From assembly GCF_010731595.1 (NCBI RefSeq), contig NZ_AP022582.1, positions 2,604,001-2,668,000 on the forward strand: 64,000 bases of DNA, in the 5' to 3' direction. The notes beneath the pieces are model-generated. The model was not told where the DNA came from, ran no database searches, and saw nothing but the letters and a program-made list of their open reading frames with translations. Positions 43,006 through 53,940 of the stretch are shown one piece after another. A program made the translations under genes and the position numbers. Numbering within the stretch: the first letter of the stretch is position 1; the number at the start of each line of letters is the position of its first letter. This DNA is from Mycobacterium seoulense. Its GTDB lineage: Bacteria; Actinomycetota; Actinomycetes; Mycobacteriales; Mycobacteriaceae.

Positions 43006-43311
43006 TCACCGGTCCTGCTGCAGGGTCGCCCACAACCCGGCGGCATGCAGCTTGGACACGTCGACTTCCATGGACTCCCGGCTGCCGGCCGACACCACCG
43101 CCTTGCCTTCGTTGTGCACCTGCAACATCAGTTTGGTGGCGTGCGGCTCGCTGTAGCCGAACAACTTCTGGAACACATACGTCACGTAGGTCATCAAGTT
43201 GACCGGGTCATCCCACACGATCGTGACCCACGGACTCGCCGTGGCGTCTACCGGAGCGGACTCGCGTTGTCCTGTAGTACCCGGCTTAGCGGGCGCTGAC
43301 ATTACAACCAT
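43006..43311 (-). CDS. clpS: ClpS, N-end rule adaptor of the ClpC/ClpP protease
   Basis: A 101-residue adaptor that delivers proteins with bulky N-terminal residues to the Clp protease. The unstructured N-terminus (about 1-28) precedes the core: [20 protein letters not shown] (about 30-49, with the Asp/Asn/Met ligand pocket), then [20 protein letters not shown] and [21 protein letters not shown] 43302 is an alternative start. It is divergent from pncB1 across 67 bp and heads the operon clpS, DUF2017 and P1 peptidase. Confidence 0.93.
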   Translation of the reverse strand: MVVMSAPAKPGTTGQRESAPVDATASPWVTIVWDDPVNLMTYVTYVFQKLFGYSEPHATKLMLQVHNEGKAVVSAGSRESMEVDVSKLHAAGLWATLQQDR

Positions 43312-43378
43312 GGTTTACACGATACCGAGCGCCGGGTGAGGTTTCCGAGCCCCTGACGGCAGCCGATACCGTTATGGA

Positions 43379-44692
43379 ATGAATCACCCGGTCGTAACTG
43401 GGCTGCTTACCGACAAATACGAGTTGACGATGCTGGCCGCGGCGCTGCGAGACGGCACCGCGAACCGCCCGACGACCTTCGAATTGTTCGCGCGCCGACT
43501 CCCGGAGGGCCGCCGCTACGGCGTGGTCTGCGGGACGGGCCGGCTGCTCGAAGCGTTGCCGCAGTTCGGCTTCGACGACGAGGCGTGCGGGTTGCTGGCG
43601 GAATTCCTCGATCCGGATACGTTGCGTTACTTGCGCGATTTCCGGTTCACCGGCGACATGGACGGCTACGCCGAAGGTGAGCTGTACTTCCCCGGCTCCC
43701 CCGTGCTGTCGGTGACCGGCACGTTCGCCGAATGTGTGGTGCTCGAGACGCTGGCGTTGTCGATCTTCAACCACGACACGGCGATCGCGTCCGCGGCCGC
43801 GCGCATGGTGAGTGCGGCCCGAGACCGGCCGCTGATCGAGATGGGCTCCCGGAGAACCCACGAACGCGCCGCGGTCGCCGCGGCGCGCGCCGCTTACATC
43901 GCCGGTTTCGCCGCGTCCTCCAACCTCGAGGCCCAGCGCCGATACGGGATCCCCGCGCAGGGCACCTCGGCGCACGCGTTCACGATGCTGCACGCGAGCG
44001 GGGAACCGGCCGAAGTGACCGAACTGGCCGCATTCCGCGCGCAGGTCGACGCGCTGGGCGTCGACACCACGCTGCTGGTGGACACCTACGACGTGACGAC
44101 CGGTGTGGCCAATGCCGTGGCCGCCGCCGGGGAGTCGCTCGGCGCGGTCCGCATCGACTCGGGCGAGCTGGGCGTGCTCGCGCGCCAAGTCCGCGAGCAG
44201 CTCGACCGGTTGGGAGCCACCGGGACCCGCATCGTCGTCTCGGGTGACCTCGACGAGTTCTCCATCGCCGCCCTGGGTGCCGAACCGGTGGACAGTTACG
44301 GCGTCGGCACCTCGCTGGTGACCGGCTCGGGCGCACCGACGGCGAACATGGTCTACAAGCTGGTCGAGGTCGACGGGATTCCGGTGCAAAAGCGCAGCAG
44401 CCATAAGGAATCCCGCGGTGGCCGCAAAGAGGCGCTGCGCCTGACGCGCCCGTCCGGCACCATCACCGAGGAGATGGTGTATCCGGCGGGCCACCGCCCC
44501 GCGGTCACCGAACCGTCCCGGGTCCTGACCGTCCCGTTGGTCCGCGGCGGCGACACGGTGTCCAAACCGGATGTGGGCGCGGCGCGCGAGCTGGTAGCTT
44601 CCGGGCTGCGCAGTCTGCCGTGGGAGGGCTTGAACCTGTCGCAGGGCGAGCCCGCGATCCCGACGACGCAGATTCCCGCAGGCCGCCGATGA
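43379..44692 (+). CDS. pncB1: Nicotinate phosphoribosyltransferase
   Basis: A 437-residue Preiss-Handler enzyme converting nicotinate, PRPP and ATP to nicotinate mononucleotide for NAD salvage. TDKYELTMLAAALRDG (about 11-26), the phosphorylated His in GTSAHAFTML (about 197), VDTYDVTTGVANAV (about 235) and the GVGTSLVTG phosphate loop (about 307) are present. M. tuberculosis Rv1330c is the counterpart, also divergent from clpS. The dinG gene follows by 34 bases on the same strand. Confidence 0.93.
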   Translation: MNHPVVTGLLTDKYELTMLAAALRDGTANRPTTFELFARRLPEGRRYGVVCGTGRLLEALPQFGFDDEACGLLAEFLDPDTLRYLRDFRFTGDMDGYAEGELYFPGSPVLSVTGTFAECVVLETLALSIFNHDTAIASAAARMVSAARDRPLIEMGSRRTHERAAVAAARAAYIAGFAASSNLEAQRRYGIPAQGTSAHAFTMLHASGEPAEVTELAAFRAQVDALGVDTTLLVDTYDVTTGVANAVAAAGESLGAVRIDSGELGVLARQVREQLDRLGATGTRIVVSGDLDEFSIAALGAEPVDSYGVGTSLVTGSGAPTANMVYKLVEVDGIPVQKRSSHKESRGGRKEALRLTRPSGTITEEMVYPAGHRPAVTEPSRVLTVPLVRGGDTVSKPDVGAARELVASGLRSLPWEGLNLSQGEPAIPTTQIPAGRR

Positions 44693-44726
44693 CACCGCAG
44701 AGCAGGAGAGGCTGACCACGTCCGAA

Positions 44727-46730
44727 GTGTCCGTGCCCGAGTTGCTGGCCGTCGCCGTGGCAGCGCTGGGCGGCAGTGAGCGTAGCGGCCAGCTCGAGAT
44801 GGCCAACGCCGTCGCGCGGGCATTCGAAACCGGCGAGCACCTCGTCGTGCAGGCCGGCACCGGGACCGGAAAATCGCTGGCGTACCTGGTGCCCGCGATC
44901 GTCCGCGCCATCGAGGACGACTCGCCCGTCGTCGTGTCCACGGCCACGATCGCACTGCAGCGGCAGCTCGTCGACCGCGACCTGCCCAGCCTGATCGACG
45001 CGATCGGCGATGAGCTTGCCCGCCGCCCGCAGTTCGCGCTGCTCAAAGGCCGTCGAAATTATCTGTGCCTGAACAAGATTCACAACGGTAGCGCCGAGGC
45101 GGAGGAAGATGGCGACGGGCCGCAGGAGGAGCTCTTCGATCCCATGGCGGCCACCGCCCTGGGGCGCGACGTCCAACGGCTCACGACCTGGGCGTCGACC
45201 ACCGAATCCGGGGACCGCGACGACTTGAAACCCGGTGTGCCAGAACGATCCTGGTCGCAGGTCAGCGTTTCGGCGCGGGAATGCCTGGGCGTGGCCCGCT
45301 GCCCGTTCGGCTCGGAGTGCTTCTCGGAACGGGCGCGCGGCCGGGCCGGCGGTGCCGACATCGTGGTCACCAACCACGCGCTGCTGGCCATCGACGCCGT
45401 CGCGGACTCGGCGGTGTTGCCCGAACACGAGCTGCTGGTGGTGGACGAGGCCCACGAGTTGGTCGACCGGGTGACATCGGTGGCCACCGCGGAGCTGACG
45501 CCGGCCGCCCTGGGCGTCGCGGCGCGGCGGATCTCGCGATTGGTGGATCCCGAACTGACGCAGCGGCTGGAAGCGGCGACGGCCAACTTCGCCGCGGCGA
45601 TCCACGACGCCACACCCGGTCGCATCGACCGCCTCGACGAGGAGCTGGCGACCTACCTGACCGTCCTGCGCGACGCGGCGGGTGCGGCCCGCTCGGCGAT
45701 CGACACCACCAGCGACGCGAAAGCGGCCGCCGCGCGGGCCGAAGCGGTAGCGGCGCTGAGCGAAATATCCGATACCGCGTCGCGGGTTCTCACGTCGTTC
45801 GCCCCGGCGATTCCCGATCGCAGCGAGGTGGTGTGGCTCGATCACGAGGACAACAGGGGCTCGACGCGCCCGGTGTTGCGGGTGGCGCCACTGTCTGTTG
45901 CGGGTCTGCTGCGCGACCGGGTGTTCTCCCGGTCCACCACCGTGCTGACGTCGGCCACCCTGACCATCGGCGGATCCTTCGACGCGATGGCCGCGGCGTG
46001 GGGCCTCACCGCGGCGGAAACCGTGCAGGAGCCGAAGGATGCCCGCTGGCGCGGCGTCGACGTGGGGTCGCCGTTCCACCACGCCAAGGCCGGAATCCTT
46101 TACGTCGCCGCCCACCTCCCGCCACCCGGCCGGGACGGCACCGGTTCGGCTGAACAGCTGACCGAGATCGCCGAGCTCATCACCGCGGCGGGCGGGCGGA
46201 CGCTGGGACTGTTCTCGTCGATGCGAGCCGCGCGGGCCGCCGCGGAGGCCATGCGCCAGCGGCTGTCGACGCCGGTCCTGTGCCAGGGCGACGACAGCAC
46301 CTCCGCGCTGGTCGAACAGTTCAGCGCCGACACGCAGACGTCGTTGTTCGGCACGTTGTCGCTGTGGCAGGGCGTCGACGTGCCGGGGCCGTCGCTGTCC
46401 CTGGTGCTCATCGACCGCATCCCGTTCCCGCGACCCGACGACCCACTGCTGGGCGCGCGGCAACGCGCGGTGGCGGCGCACGGCGGCAATGGCTTCATGG
46501 CGGTCGCCGCCAGCCATGCCGCACTGCTGTTGGCCCAGGGCTCGGGTCGGCTGTTGCGTCGCGTCACCGACCGCGGGGTGGTTGCGGTGCTGGACTCGCG
46601 GATGGTCACCGCCGGTTACGGCGGCTACCTGTGTGCGTCGCTGCCGCCGTTCTGGCAGACCACCGACCCGGCCCAGGTCCGTGCGGCGCTGGAGCGGCTG
46701 CGCACCGCGTCGGAGGGACTGCCCGCTTGA
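44727..46730 (+). CDS. dinG: DinG-like ATP-dependent DNA helicase
   Basis: A 667-residue XPD/Rad3-family 5'-3' helicase. Walker A is AGTGTGKSLAYLVPA (about 46-60) and the DEAH box is VVDEAHELVDR (about 239). Four cysteines for the Fe-S cluster are in NYLCLNK, ARECLG, ARCPFG and SECFS (about 110-195), and the C-terminal helicase motifs include LFGTLSLWQGVDVPG and GRLLRRVTDRG. It helps resolve R-loops and unusual DNA structures in related systems. GTG 44727 is the first plausible start. Its stop is 2 bases from the convergent glgP stop. Confidence 0.9.
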   Translation: MSVPELLAVAVAALGGSERSGQLEMANAVARAFETGEHLVVQAGTGTGKSLAYLVPAIVRAIEDDSPVVVSTATIALQRQLVDRDLPSLIDAIGDELARRPQFALLKGRRNYLCLNKIHNGSAEAEEDGDGPQEELFDPMAATALGRDVQRLTTWASTTESGDRDDLKPGVPERSWSQVSVSARECLGVARCPFGSECFSERARGRAGGADIVVTNHALLAIDAVADSAVLPEHELLVVDEAHELVDRVTSVATAELTPAALGVAARRISRLVDPELTQRLEAATANFAAAIHDATPGRIDRLDEELATYLTVLRDAAGAARSAIDTTSDAKAAAARAEAVAALSEISDTASRVLTSFAPAIPDRSEVVWLDHEDNRGSTRPVLRVAPLSVAGLLRDRVFSRSTTVLTSATLTIGGSFDAMAAAWGLTAAETVQEPKDARWRGVDVGSPFHHAKAGILYVAAHLPPPGRDGTGSAEQLTEIAELITAAGGRTLGLFSSMRAARAAAEAMRQRLSTPVLCQGDDSTSALVEQFSADTQTSLFGTLSLWQGVDVPGPSLSLVLIDRIPFPRPDDPLLGARQRAVAAHGGNGFMAVAASHAALLLAQGSGRLLRRVTDRGVVAVLDSRMVTAGYGGYLCASLPPFWQTTDPAQVRAALERLRTASEGLPA

Positions 46731-46732
46731 GG

Positions 46733-49378
46733 TCAGCGGGCCAGGGTGACCAGGCCCAGTTCGGCGCTGCCGGCAAGCATCGGGTGATGGGGCAGCACGC
46801 GCACCGTGTACCCGACCGCCCCCGCCAGCGGTAACGACAGCGTCGTGGAGAACACCTGGTTGCCGCCCTCGGCGGTCCCGGTATACGACATCTCGACGGT
46901 GACCGGGTCCAGCAGCGCGTCGCTGGCGTCCACCCTGCCGACCACCCCTTGGACCGTGACCTCGTCGGGCGCGAGCCCGTCCAGCGCCACGGTGGCGGTC
47001 AGGGTCATCTTGGAGCCGAGCACCGGCGTGTCCGGCAGTCCGGTGCTGTCCACGTCCGTGATGGTGATCTTGGGCCACGCCTCCTCGGCGCGCCGCCGGT
47101 AGGCGGCCACCTCGCGCGCCGCGCCGAACTCGCGGCCGTCCTCACCGTCCTCGGCGGGCCCGACGGTCCGGCGCAGCGACTGCGCGGCGTGCGTGTAGTA
47201 CCGCTCCACGTAGTCGCGCACCATCCGCGAGGCCAGCACCTTCGGGCCGAGCGTCTGCAGTGTGTGCCGCACCATCTCGATCCACCGCGGCGGGACCCCG
47301 TGTTCGTCGCGTTCGTAGAACTTGGGCGCCACGGCCTGCTCCAGCAGGTCATAGAGCGCGCTGGCCTCCAGGTCGTCGCGGCGGGACTCGTCGATCACGC
47401 CGTCGGCAGACGGTATCTCCCAACCGTTTTCGCCGTCGTACCACTCGTCCCACCAGCCGTCGCGGATGGACAGGTTCAGCCCACCGTTGAGCGCGCTCTT
47501 CATTCCGGAGGTGCCGCAGGCCTCCAGCGGCCGCAGCGGATTGTTCAGCCAGACGTCGCAACCCCAGTACAGCAGCCGCGCCATGGACATGTCGTAGTCG
47601 GGCAGGAACGCGATGCGGTGCCGCACCTCGGGCCGGTCGGCGAAGCGCACCACCTGCTGGATCAGCGCCTTGCCTCCGTCGTCGGCCGGGTGCGACTTCC
47701 CGGCCACGATCAGCTGAATCGGCCTGTCCTCGTCCAGCAGCAGGCGTTCGAGCCGCTCCGGGTCGCGCAGCATCAGCGTCAGCCGCTTGTACGTGGGCAC
47801 CCGCCGGGCGAACCCGATGGTGAGTACATTTGGATCGAATGCCGTTGTAATCCAACCCAATTCGGCGTCGGATGCGCCACGCTCCAGCCATGACTTGCGC
47901 AGCCGCCGCCTGACGTCCTCGACCAGCAGCGAGCGCAGTTGCGAGCGGATCCACCAGAGGTGGCCCGCATCGACCTGGTTCAGCCGCAGCCAGACGCCGG
48001 GATCACCGAACGAATCGGATCCGGCCAGCTCACGCCCCAACTGCAACCACTGCGGCGCCGCCCAGGTGCGCGCGTGGACACCGTTGGTGATCGACCCGAT
48101 CGGCACCTCATCGGTGTCGAACCCGGGCCACAGCTCGTTGAACATGGCCCGGCTCACCTCGCCGTGCAGCAGCGAGACGCCGTTGGCGCGCTGCGCCAGC
48201 CGCAGGCCCATGTGCGCCATGTTGAACTTGGTCGGGTCGTCCTCGGCGCCGAGCGCGAGGATTCGGGCGGTCGGAACGCCCGGCAACAGCACGGGTGCGC
48301 CCTTGCCGCCGCCTTTCTCGGCCTTCTTACCGGGCTCGCCCCCGGCATGCCCGTCGAAGTAGAGCCGCACCATGTCGATCGGGAATCGGTCGATGCCTGC
48401 CGGCACCGGGGTGTGCGTGGTGAACACGGTGCTGGAGCGCACGACGGCCAGCGCGGTGTCGAAGTCCAACCCCGCATCGGTCATCAACTCGCGAATGCGT
48501 TCCGCTCCCAGGAACCCGGCGTGGCCCTCGTTCATGTGGAAAACCTCGGGCGCGGGCAGGCCCTCGATGGCGGTGAACGCGCGAATCGCCCGCACCCCAC
48601 CGATGCCGGCCAGCAGCTCCTGCCTCATGCGGTGTTCCTGGTCACCGCCGTAGAGCCGGTCGGTGATGTTGCGCAGCTCGTGCTCGTTCTCGGGGACGTC
48701 GGAATCGAGCAGCAGCAGCGGGACCCGGCCCACCTGCGCGACCCAGATCCGCGCGTGCAGCCGGGCGGAGTCCGGAAGCGTCAGCTCGACCAGGACGGGA
48801 TCGCCGGTGGCATCGGTGAGCAGTCGCAGCGGCAGCCCTTGCGGGTCCAACGACGGATAGGTCTCGTTTTGCCAGCCGTCCGCCGTCAGCGACTGGCGGA
48901 AATACCCGGACCGGTAGTACAGGCCCACCGCCACCAGCGGCACGCCCAGGTCGGAGGCCGACTTCAGATGGTCCCCGGCGAGGATGCCCAACCCGCCCGA
49001 GTAGTTGGGCAGCACCTCGGCGACGCCGAACTCCATCGAGAAGTAGGCGACGGCCGCCGGCATCGCCACACCGTCGGCTTGCTGCTGCTGATACCACAGC
49101 GGACGGCTCAGATAATCGTCCAGGTCGGCGGCCAGTTGATCGAGCCGGCCCAGGAACGTCTCGTCGAGCGCCAGCTCGTCGAGCCGCGCCGGATTCACCG
49201 CGCCCAGCAGCGCCACCGGATCAGAGCCGCAGCGCTCCCACAGGTCCACGTCGACGGTCGCGAACAAGTCGTGGGTCGGTTTGTCCCATGACCATCGCAA
49301 GTTGGTCGACAGCTGGTCGAGCGCGGCCAGCCGCTCGGGAAGGTGAGCACGGACGGTAAAGCGGCGGAGGGCTTTCAC
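46733..49378 (-). CDS. glgP: Alpha-glucan (maltodextrin) phosphorylase
   Basis: An 881-residue PLP enzyme releasing or adding glucose 1-phosphate at alpha-glucan ends. The pyridoxal lysine is in ACGTSGMKSALNGGLN, the phosphate-contacting loop in FARRVPTYKRL, and VFHMNEGHAGFLG with YFSMEFGVAEVLPNYSGGLG mark the N-terminal domain of the short non-animal class. A low-complexity Gly/Lys insertion (GKKAEKGGGKG) interrupts the middle. GTG 49378 is the start. It is divergent from glgE-glgB, as in M. tuberculosis Rv1328, so turnover and synthesis of glycogen-like glucan can be controlled separately. Confidence 0.93.
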   Translation of the reverse strand: MKALRRFTVRAHLPERLAALDQLSTNLRWSWDKPTHDLFATVDVDLWERCGSDPVALLGAVNPARLDELALDETFLGRLDQLAADLDDYLSRPLWYQQQQADGVAMPAAVAYFSMEFGVAEVLPNYSGGLGILAGDHLKSASDLGVPLVAVGLYYRSGYFRQSLTADGWQNETYPSLDPQGLPLRLLTDATGDPVLVELTLPDSARLHARIWVAQVGRVPLLLLDSDVPENEHELRNITDRLYGGDQEHRMRQELLAGIGGVRAIRAFTAIEGLPAPEVFHMNEGHAGFLGAERIRELMTDAGLDFDTALAVVRSSTVFTTHTPVPAGIDRFPIDMVRLYFDGHAGGEPGKKAEKGGGKGAPVLLPGVPTARILALGAEDDPTKFNMAHMGLRLAQRANGVSLLHGEVSRAMFNELWPGFDTDEVPIGSITNGVHARTWAAPQWLQLGRELAGSDSFGDPGVWLRLNQVDAGHLWWIRSQLRSLLVEDVRRRLRKSWLERGASDAELGWITTAFDPNVLTIGFARRVPTYKRLTLMLRDPERLERLLLDEDRPIQLIVAGKSHPADDGGKALIQQVVRFADRPEVRHRIAFLPDYDMSMARLLYWGCDVWLNNPLRPLEACGTSGMKSALNGGLNLSIRDGWWDEWYDGENGWEIPSADGVIDESRRDDLEASALYDLLEQAVAPKFYERDEHGVPPRWIEMVRHTLQTLGPKVLASRMVRDYVERYYTHAAQSLRRTVGPAEDGEDGREFGAAREVAAYRRRAEEAWPKITITDVDSTGLPDTPVLGSKMTLTATVALDGLAPDEVTVQGVVGRVDASDALLDPVTVEMSYTGTAEGGNQVFSTTLSLPLAGAVGYTVRVLPHHPMLAGSAELGLVTLAR

Positions 49379-49596
49379 GCGTCCTTACCTTACTGAGGAT
49401 TTCGGCCCGCGCACGGCGGCAGACGCCGCTTTTCCCGCCGGGGGTGTGACCGGACACTAGGGTGGGTATCGGTTAGTTATTGGGGCCGCAACGGTGCTTC
49501 CCCGCAGAGGAAGTTCCCCACGACAGGAAGTTTCGCCAGACGAGAGGCATCCGCGACGAGCACACCGCGGTTGGCCGCACAATTCGGAACGGAGCT

Positions 49597-51693
49597 GTGG
49601 TGCCTGGTCGTGTCGAGATCGATAACGTCCAACCCGTCGTTTCCTGCGGCGCATATCCCGCCAAGGCCGTGGTCGGTGAGACCATTCCGGTCAGCGCGGC
49701 GGTATGGCGGGAAGGCCACGAGGCGGTCGCGGCGACCCTGGTGGTGCGCTACCTCGGCCCGCGCTATCCGCAGGTGACGGAGACCCGCCGGATCAAAGCG
49801 GTTCAGGCTCCCGTCAGGCCCGCGGCCGAAGTCGACGGAGGGGTGGACCAGCAACGGATCAAGCCGCTGCTGCTGCCGATGACGATGGGCCTCGAGCCCT
49901 ACGTCTTCCACGGGCAGTTCACGCCCGACCGGGTGGGCCTGTGGACCTTCAGGGTCGACGGTTGGGGTGACCCCTTCGAATCCTGGCGGCACGGCCTGGT
50001 GGCCAAGCTGGACGCCGGGCAGGGAGAGACCGAACTGTCCAACGACCTCCTGGTCGGGGCCGCGCTGCTCGAGCGCGCCGCGACGGGGGTGCCGCGTGCG
50101 CGGCGTGACCCACTCCTGGCCGCCGCCGCGGCGCTGCGGAAACCGGGGGACCCGGTCACCCGCACCGCGCTGGCGCTGGCGCCGGAAATCGACGAACTCC
50201 TGGACGAATATCCGTTGCGCGATCTGGTCACCCGCGGTGATCAGTACGGCGTCTGGGTGGATCGGCCGCTGGCCCGCTTCGGCTCCTGGTATGAGATGTT
50301 CCCCCGCTCGACCGGGGGGTGGGACGCCGACGGCAAACCCGTGCACGGCACGTTCGCCACAGCGGCCGCCCAGCTTCCGCGTATCGCGGCAATGGGATTC
50401 GACGTGGTGTACCTGCCACCGATCCACCCGATCGGCAAGGTCCACCGCAAGGGCCGCAACAACTCTCCCACCGCCGCCCCTGGAGATGTGGGCTCCCCGT
50501 GGGCAATTGGCAGTGACGAGGGCGGCCATGACGCCGTCCACCCGGACCTGGGCACCATCGAGGACTTCGACGCCTTCGTCGCCGCGGCCCGCGAAATGGG
50601 CATGGAGGTCGCACTGGACCTGGCGTTGCAGTGCGCGCCGGATCACCCGTGGGCGCGCGATCATCGCGAGTGGTTCACCGAACTGCCCGACGGGACCATC
50701 GCCTACGCGGAGAATCCGCCCAAGAAGTACCAGGACATCTATCCGCTCAACTTCGACAACGACCCGGCGGGCCTGTATGACGAAGTCCTGCGCGTCGTCC
50801 GGTATTGGATGGACCACGGCGTCAAGTTCTTTCGGGTGGACAACCCGCACACCAAGCCGCCGAACTTCTGGGCGTGGCTGATCGCCCAGGCGAAGAGCAT
50901 CGACCCCGACGTGCTCTTCCTCTCGGAAGCCTTCACGCCGCCGGCGCGGCAATACGGCCTGGCCAAGCTCGGGTTCACGCAGTCCTACAGCTACTTCACC
51001 TGGCGCACGGCGAAATGGGAACTCACCGAGTTCGGCAACGACATCGCCGCGCTCGCCGACTTTCGCCGGCCGAACCTGTTCGTGAACACGCCCGACATCC
51101 TGCACGCCATCCTGCAGCACAACGGGCCGGGGATGTTCGCCATCCGCGCGGTGCTGGCGGCGACCATGGGCCCGGCCTGGGGCGTGTACTCGGGCTACGA
51201 GCTCTTCGAACACCGCGCGGTGCGCGAGGGCAGCGAGGAATATCTGGACTCCGAAAAATACGAACTGCGGCCGCGCGATTTCGCGGGCGCCCTGGCCGAA
51301 GGACGGTCACTCGAACCCCTCATCACGCAGCTCAACTCGATCCGCCGGCTGCACCCGGCGCTGCAGCAGTTGCGCACCATCCACTTCCACGGCGTGGACA
51401 ACGACGCCCTGCTCGCCTACAGCAAGTTCGATCCGGCGACCGGTGACTGCGTGTTGGTGGTGGTGACGCTCAACGCGTTCGGCGCCGAGGAAGGCACGCT
51501 GTTTTTAGATATGGCGGCTCTGGGTATGGAGCCCTACGAGCGTTTCTGGGTGCGCGACGAAATCACCGGCCAGGAATTTCAATGGGGGCAAGCAAACTAC
51601 GTTCGCATCGATCCTGCGCGAGCGGTAGCGCATGTCATCAACATGCCGCTCATACCGCATGAGTCACGAATGACGTTGCTGCGCAGACGATGA
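49597..51693 (+). CDS. glgE: GlgE, maltose-1-phosphate maltosyltransferase
   Basis: A 698-residue GH13_3 enzyme transferring maltosyl units from maltose 1-phosphate to growing alpha-glucan. Catalytic residues are the nucleophile Asp in [14 protein letters not shown], the acid Glu in [14 protein letters not shown] and the Asp of [10 protein letters not shown]. The N-terminal immunoglobulin-like domain (about 1-90) begins [16 protein letters not shown] 49597 or the adjacent GTG 49600 follows GGAG; the open frame upstream to 49480 has no match to known GlgE. In M. tuberculosis loss of GlgE is lethal through toxic maltose-1-phosphate build-up. glgB follows 23 bases later. Confidence 0.95.
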   Translation: MVPGRVEIDNVQPVVSCGAYPAKAVVGETIPVSAAVWREGHEAVAATLVVRYLGPRYPQVTETRRIKAVQAPVRPAAEVDGGVDQQRIKPLLLPMTMGLEPYVFHGQFTPDRVGLWTFRVDGWGDPFESWRHGLVAKLDAGQGETELSNDLLVGAALLERAATGVPRARRDPLLAAAAALRKPGDPVTRTALALAPEIDELLDEYPLRDLVTRGDQYGVWVDRPLARFGSWYEMFPRSTGGWDADGKPVHGTFATAAAQLPRIAAMGFDVVYLPPIHPIGKVHRKGRNNSPTAAPGDVGSPWAIGSDEGGHDAVHPDLGTIEDFDAFVAAAREMGMEVALDLALQCAPDHPWARDHREWFTELPDGTIAYAENPPKKYQDIYPLNFDNDPAGLYDEVLRVVRYWMDHGVKFFRVDNPHTKPPNFWAWLIAQAKSIDPDVLFLSEAFTPPARQYGLAKLGFTQSYSYFTWRTAKWELTEFGNDIAALADFRRPNLFVNTPDILHAILQHNGPGMFAIRAVLAATMGPAWGVYSGYELFEHRAVREGSEEYLDSEKYELRPRDFAGALAEGRSLEPLITQLNSIRRLHPALQQLRTIHFHGVDNDALLAYSKFDPATGDCVLVVVTLNAFGAEEGTLFLDMAALGMEPYERFWVRDEITGQEFQWGQANYVRIDPARAVAHVINMPLIPHESRMTLLRRR

Positions 51694-51716
51694 AACGGAC
51701 CGGAGGTGAAAAGGAC

Positions 51717-53912
51717 ATGAGTCAAGCCGACCAACTCGCCAGGACGCACCTGGCGCCCGACCCGGCCGACCTATCACGCCTGCTGAATGGCACGCATCAC
51801 AACCCGCACGGCATATTGGGGGCCCACGAGTACGCCGATCACACCGTCATCCGGGCGTTCCGCCCGCATGCGGCCGAGGTCGTCGCGCTGGTCGGCGAGG
51901 ACCGTTTCCCGCTGCAACACCTCGAATCCGGCCTGTTCGCCACGGCGTTGCCGTTCGCCAATCTCATCGACTACCGGCTGGAAGTGAGGTACGAGGGGTC
52001 CGACCCCTACGCGGTCGCCGACGCCTACCGCTTCCTGCCCACCCTGGGCGAGGTCGACCTCTTCCTGTTCGGCGAGGGGCGCCACGAGCGGCTCTGGGAG
52101 GTGCTCGGCGCGCACCCCCGCTCGTTCACCACTGCCGACGGCGTCGTGAACGGGGTGTCGTTCGCGGTGTGGGCGCCAAACGCCAAGGGTGTCAACCTCA
52201 TTGGCGAGTTCAACGGCTGGACGGGCAGCGATGCCCCGATGCGGTCGCTGGGCTCCTCGGGGGTGTGGGAACTGTTCTGGCCCGATTTCCCCGCCGACGG
52301 CCTCTACAAGTTCCGCGTGCACGGCGCCGATGGCGTCGTCACGGAGCGGGCCGACCCCATGGCCTTCGCCACCGAAGTGCCGCCGCACACCGCCTCCCGC
52401 GTGACGCGCAGCACCTACACCTGGCGGGACGCCGATTGGATGCAGCAGCGCGCCCAACGCAATCCGGTGTTCGAGCCGATGAGCACCTACGAGGTTCACC
52501 TGGGTTCGTGGCGCCCCGGACTCAGCTACCGCGACCTGGCCCACCAGCTCACGGCGTACGTTCTCGAGCACGGGTTCACCCACGTGGAGCTGCTGCCCGT
52601 CGCCGAGCACCCGTTCGCCGGCTCGTGGGGCTACCAGGTGACGTCGTACTACGCGCCGACGTCGCGATTCGGCACGCCCGACGAGTTCCGGTTGCTGGTC
52701 GACGCCCTGCACCAGGCCGGCATCGGCGTCATCGTGGACTGGGTGCCGGCGCACTTCCCGAAGGACGCCTGGGCGCTGGGGCGGTTCGACGGCACCCCGC
52801 TCTACGAGCACTCCGACCCCAACCGTGGTGAGCAACTCGACTGGGGCACTTACGTATTCGACTTCGGCCGTAATGAGGTGCGCAACTTCCTGGTGGCCAA
52901 CGCGTTGTATTGGCTCGAGCAGTACCACGTCGACGGATTACGGGTGGACGCGGTCGCTTCCATGCTGTACCTCGACTACTCGCGCCCGGAGGGTGGCTGG
53001 ACGCCGAACATCTACGGCGGCCGGGAGAACCTGGAGGCCGTGCAGTTCCTGCAGGAGATGAACGCCACGGTGCACAAGTCGGCGCCGGGCATCGTCACCA
53101 TCGCCGAGGAGTCGACGTCGTGGCCCGGCGTCACACGCCCGACCAACCTTGGCGGCCTGGGCTTTTCGATGAAGTGGAACATGGGCTGGATGCACGACAC
53201 CCTCGACTACATCAGCCGCGACCCGATCTACCGCAACTACCACCATCACGAGATGACGTTCTCGATGCTGTACGCGTTCAGCGAGAACTATGTGCTGCCG
53301 ATCAGCCATGACGAGGTGGTGCACGGCAAGGGCACCCTGTGGGGCCGGATGCCGGGCAACAACCACGTCAAGGCCGCCGGGCTGCGCAGCCTGCTCGCCT
53401 ACCAGTGGGCGCACCCGGGGAAGCAATTGCTGTTCATGGGGCAGGAATTCGGCCAGCGGGCCGAGTGGTCCGAGGAACGCGGCCTGGATTGGTGGCAACT
53501 CGACGAGCAAGGGTTTTCCAACGGCGTGCTGCGGATGGTGCGCGACATCAACGACATCTACCGCACCCGCCCGGCACTGTGGAGCCAGGACACCATCCCC
53601 GACGGTTACTCCTGGATCGACGCCAACGACTCGGCGAACAACGTGCTCAGTTTCCTGCGGTATGGCAGCGACGGTTCGGTAATGGCCTGCGTGTTCAACT
53701 TCGCGGGCAGCGAGCACAGCGGCTACCGGCTCGGTCTGCCGTCCGCCGGCCGCTGGCGCGAAGTGCTCAACACCGATGCCACCGACTACAACGGCTCCGG
53801 CATCGGCAACATGGGTGGCGTCGACGCCACCGAGGACCCGTGGCATGGCCGACCGGCCTCGGCGGTGCTGGTGCTGCCGCCGAACTCGGCCCTGTGGCTC
53901 GAGCCCGAGTAG
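51717..53912 (+). CDS. glgB: 1,4-alpha-glucan branching enzyme
   Basis: A 731-residue GH13_9 enzyme that makes alpha-1,6 branches in the linear glucan produced by GlgE. The N-terminal carbohydrate-binding modules ([13 protein letters not shown] near 27; [20 protein letters not shown] near 146) precede the barrel. The nucleophile Asp is in [15 protein letters not shown], the acid Glu in [11 protein letters not shown] and the transition-state Asp in [14 protein letters not shown] 51717 follows GGAGG/AAAGG; the length equals M. tuberculosis GlgB. It is in an operon with glgE. Confidence 0.95.
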   Translation: MSQADQLARTHLAPDPADLSRLLNGTHHNPHGILGAHEYADHTVIRAFRPHAAEVVALVGEDRFPLQHLESGLFATALPFANLIDYRLEVRYEGSDPYAVADAYRFLPTLGEVDLFLFGEGRHERLWEVLGAHPRSFTTADGVVNGVSFAVWAPNAKGVNLIGEFNGWTGSDAPMRSLGSSGVWELFWPDFPADGLYKFRVHGADGVVTERADPMAFATEVPPHTASRVTRSTYTWRDADWMQQRAQRNPVFEPMSTYEVHLGSWRPGLSYRDLAHQLTAYVLEHGFTHVELLPVAEHPFAGSWGYQVTSYYAPTSRFGTPDEFRLLVDALHQAGIGVIVDWVPAHFPKDAWALGRFDGTPLYEHSDPNRGEQLDWGTYVFDFGRNEVRNFLVANALYWLEQYHVDGLRVDAVASMLYLDYSRPEGGWTPNIYGGRENLEAVQFLQEMNATVHKSAPGIVTIAEESTSWPGVTRPTNLGGLGFSMKWNMGWMHDTLDYISRDPIYRNYHHHEMTFSMLYAFSENYVLPISHDEVVHGKGTLWGRMPGNNHVKAAGLRSLLAYQWAHPGKQLLFMGQEFGQRAEWSEERGLDWWQLDEQGFSNGVLRMVRDINDIYRTRPALWSQDTIPDGYSWIDANDSANNVLSFLRYGSDGSVMACVFNFAGSEHSGYRLGLPSAGRWREVLNTDATDYNGSGIGNMGGVDATEDPWHGRPASAVLVLPPNSALWLEPE

Positions 53913-53940
53913 GCGGCTGAACGCGAGCCGGCCGAGGGGT

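Noticed and set aside
43286..47078. Very long open frames (586 and 857 codons) opposite pncB1, dinG and glgP
   Set aside because: They are antisense to convincing genes and have the low-complexity composition typical of reverse frames in GC-rich DNA.
53913..53940. PE_PGRS gene expected between glgB and the thioredoxin gene in M. tuberculosis
   Set aside because: Only 28 bp separate the two genes here. Absence of PE_PGRS genes is common outside the tuberculosis group, so it is not treated as a finding.
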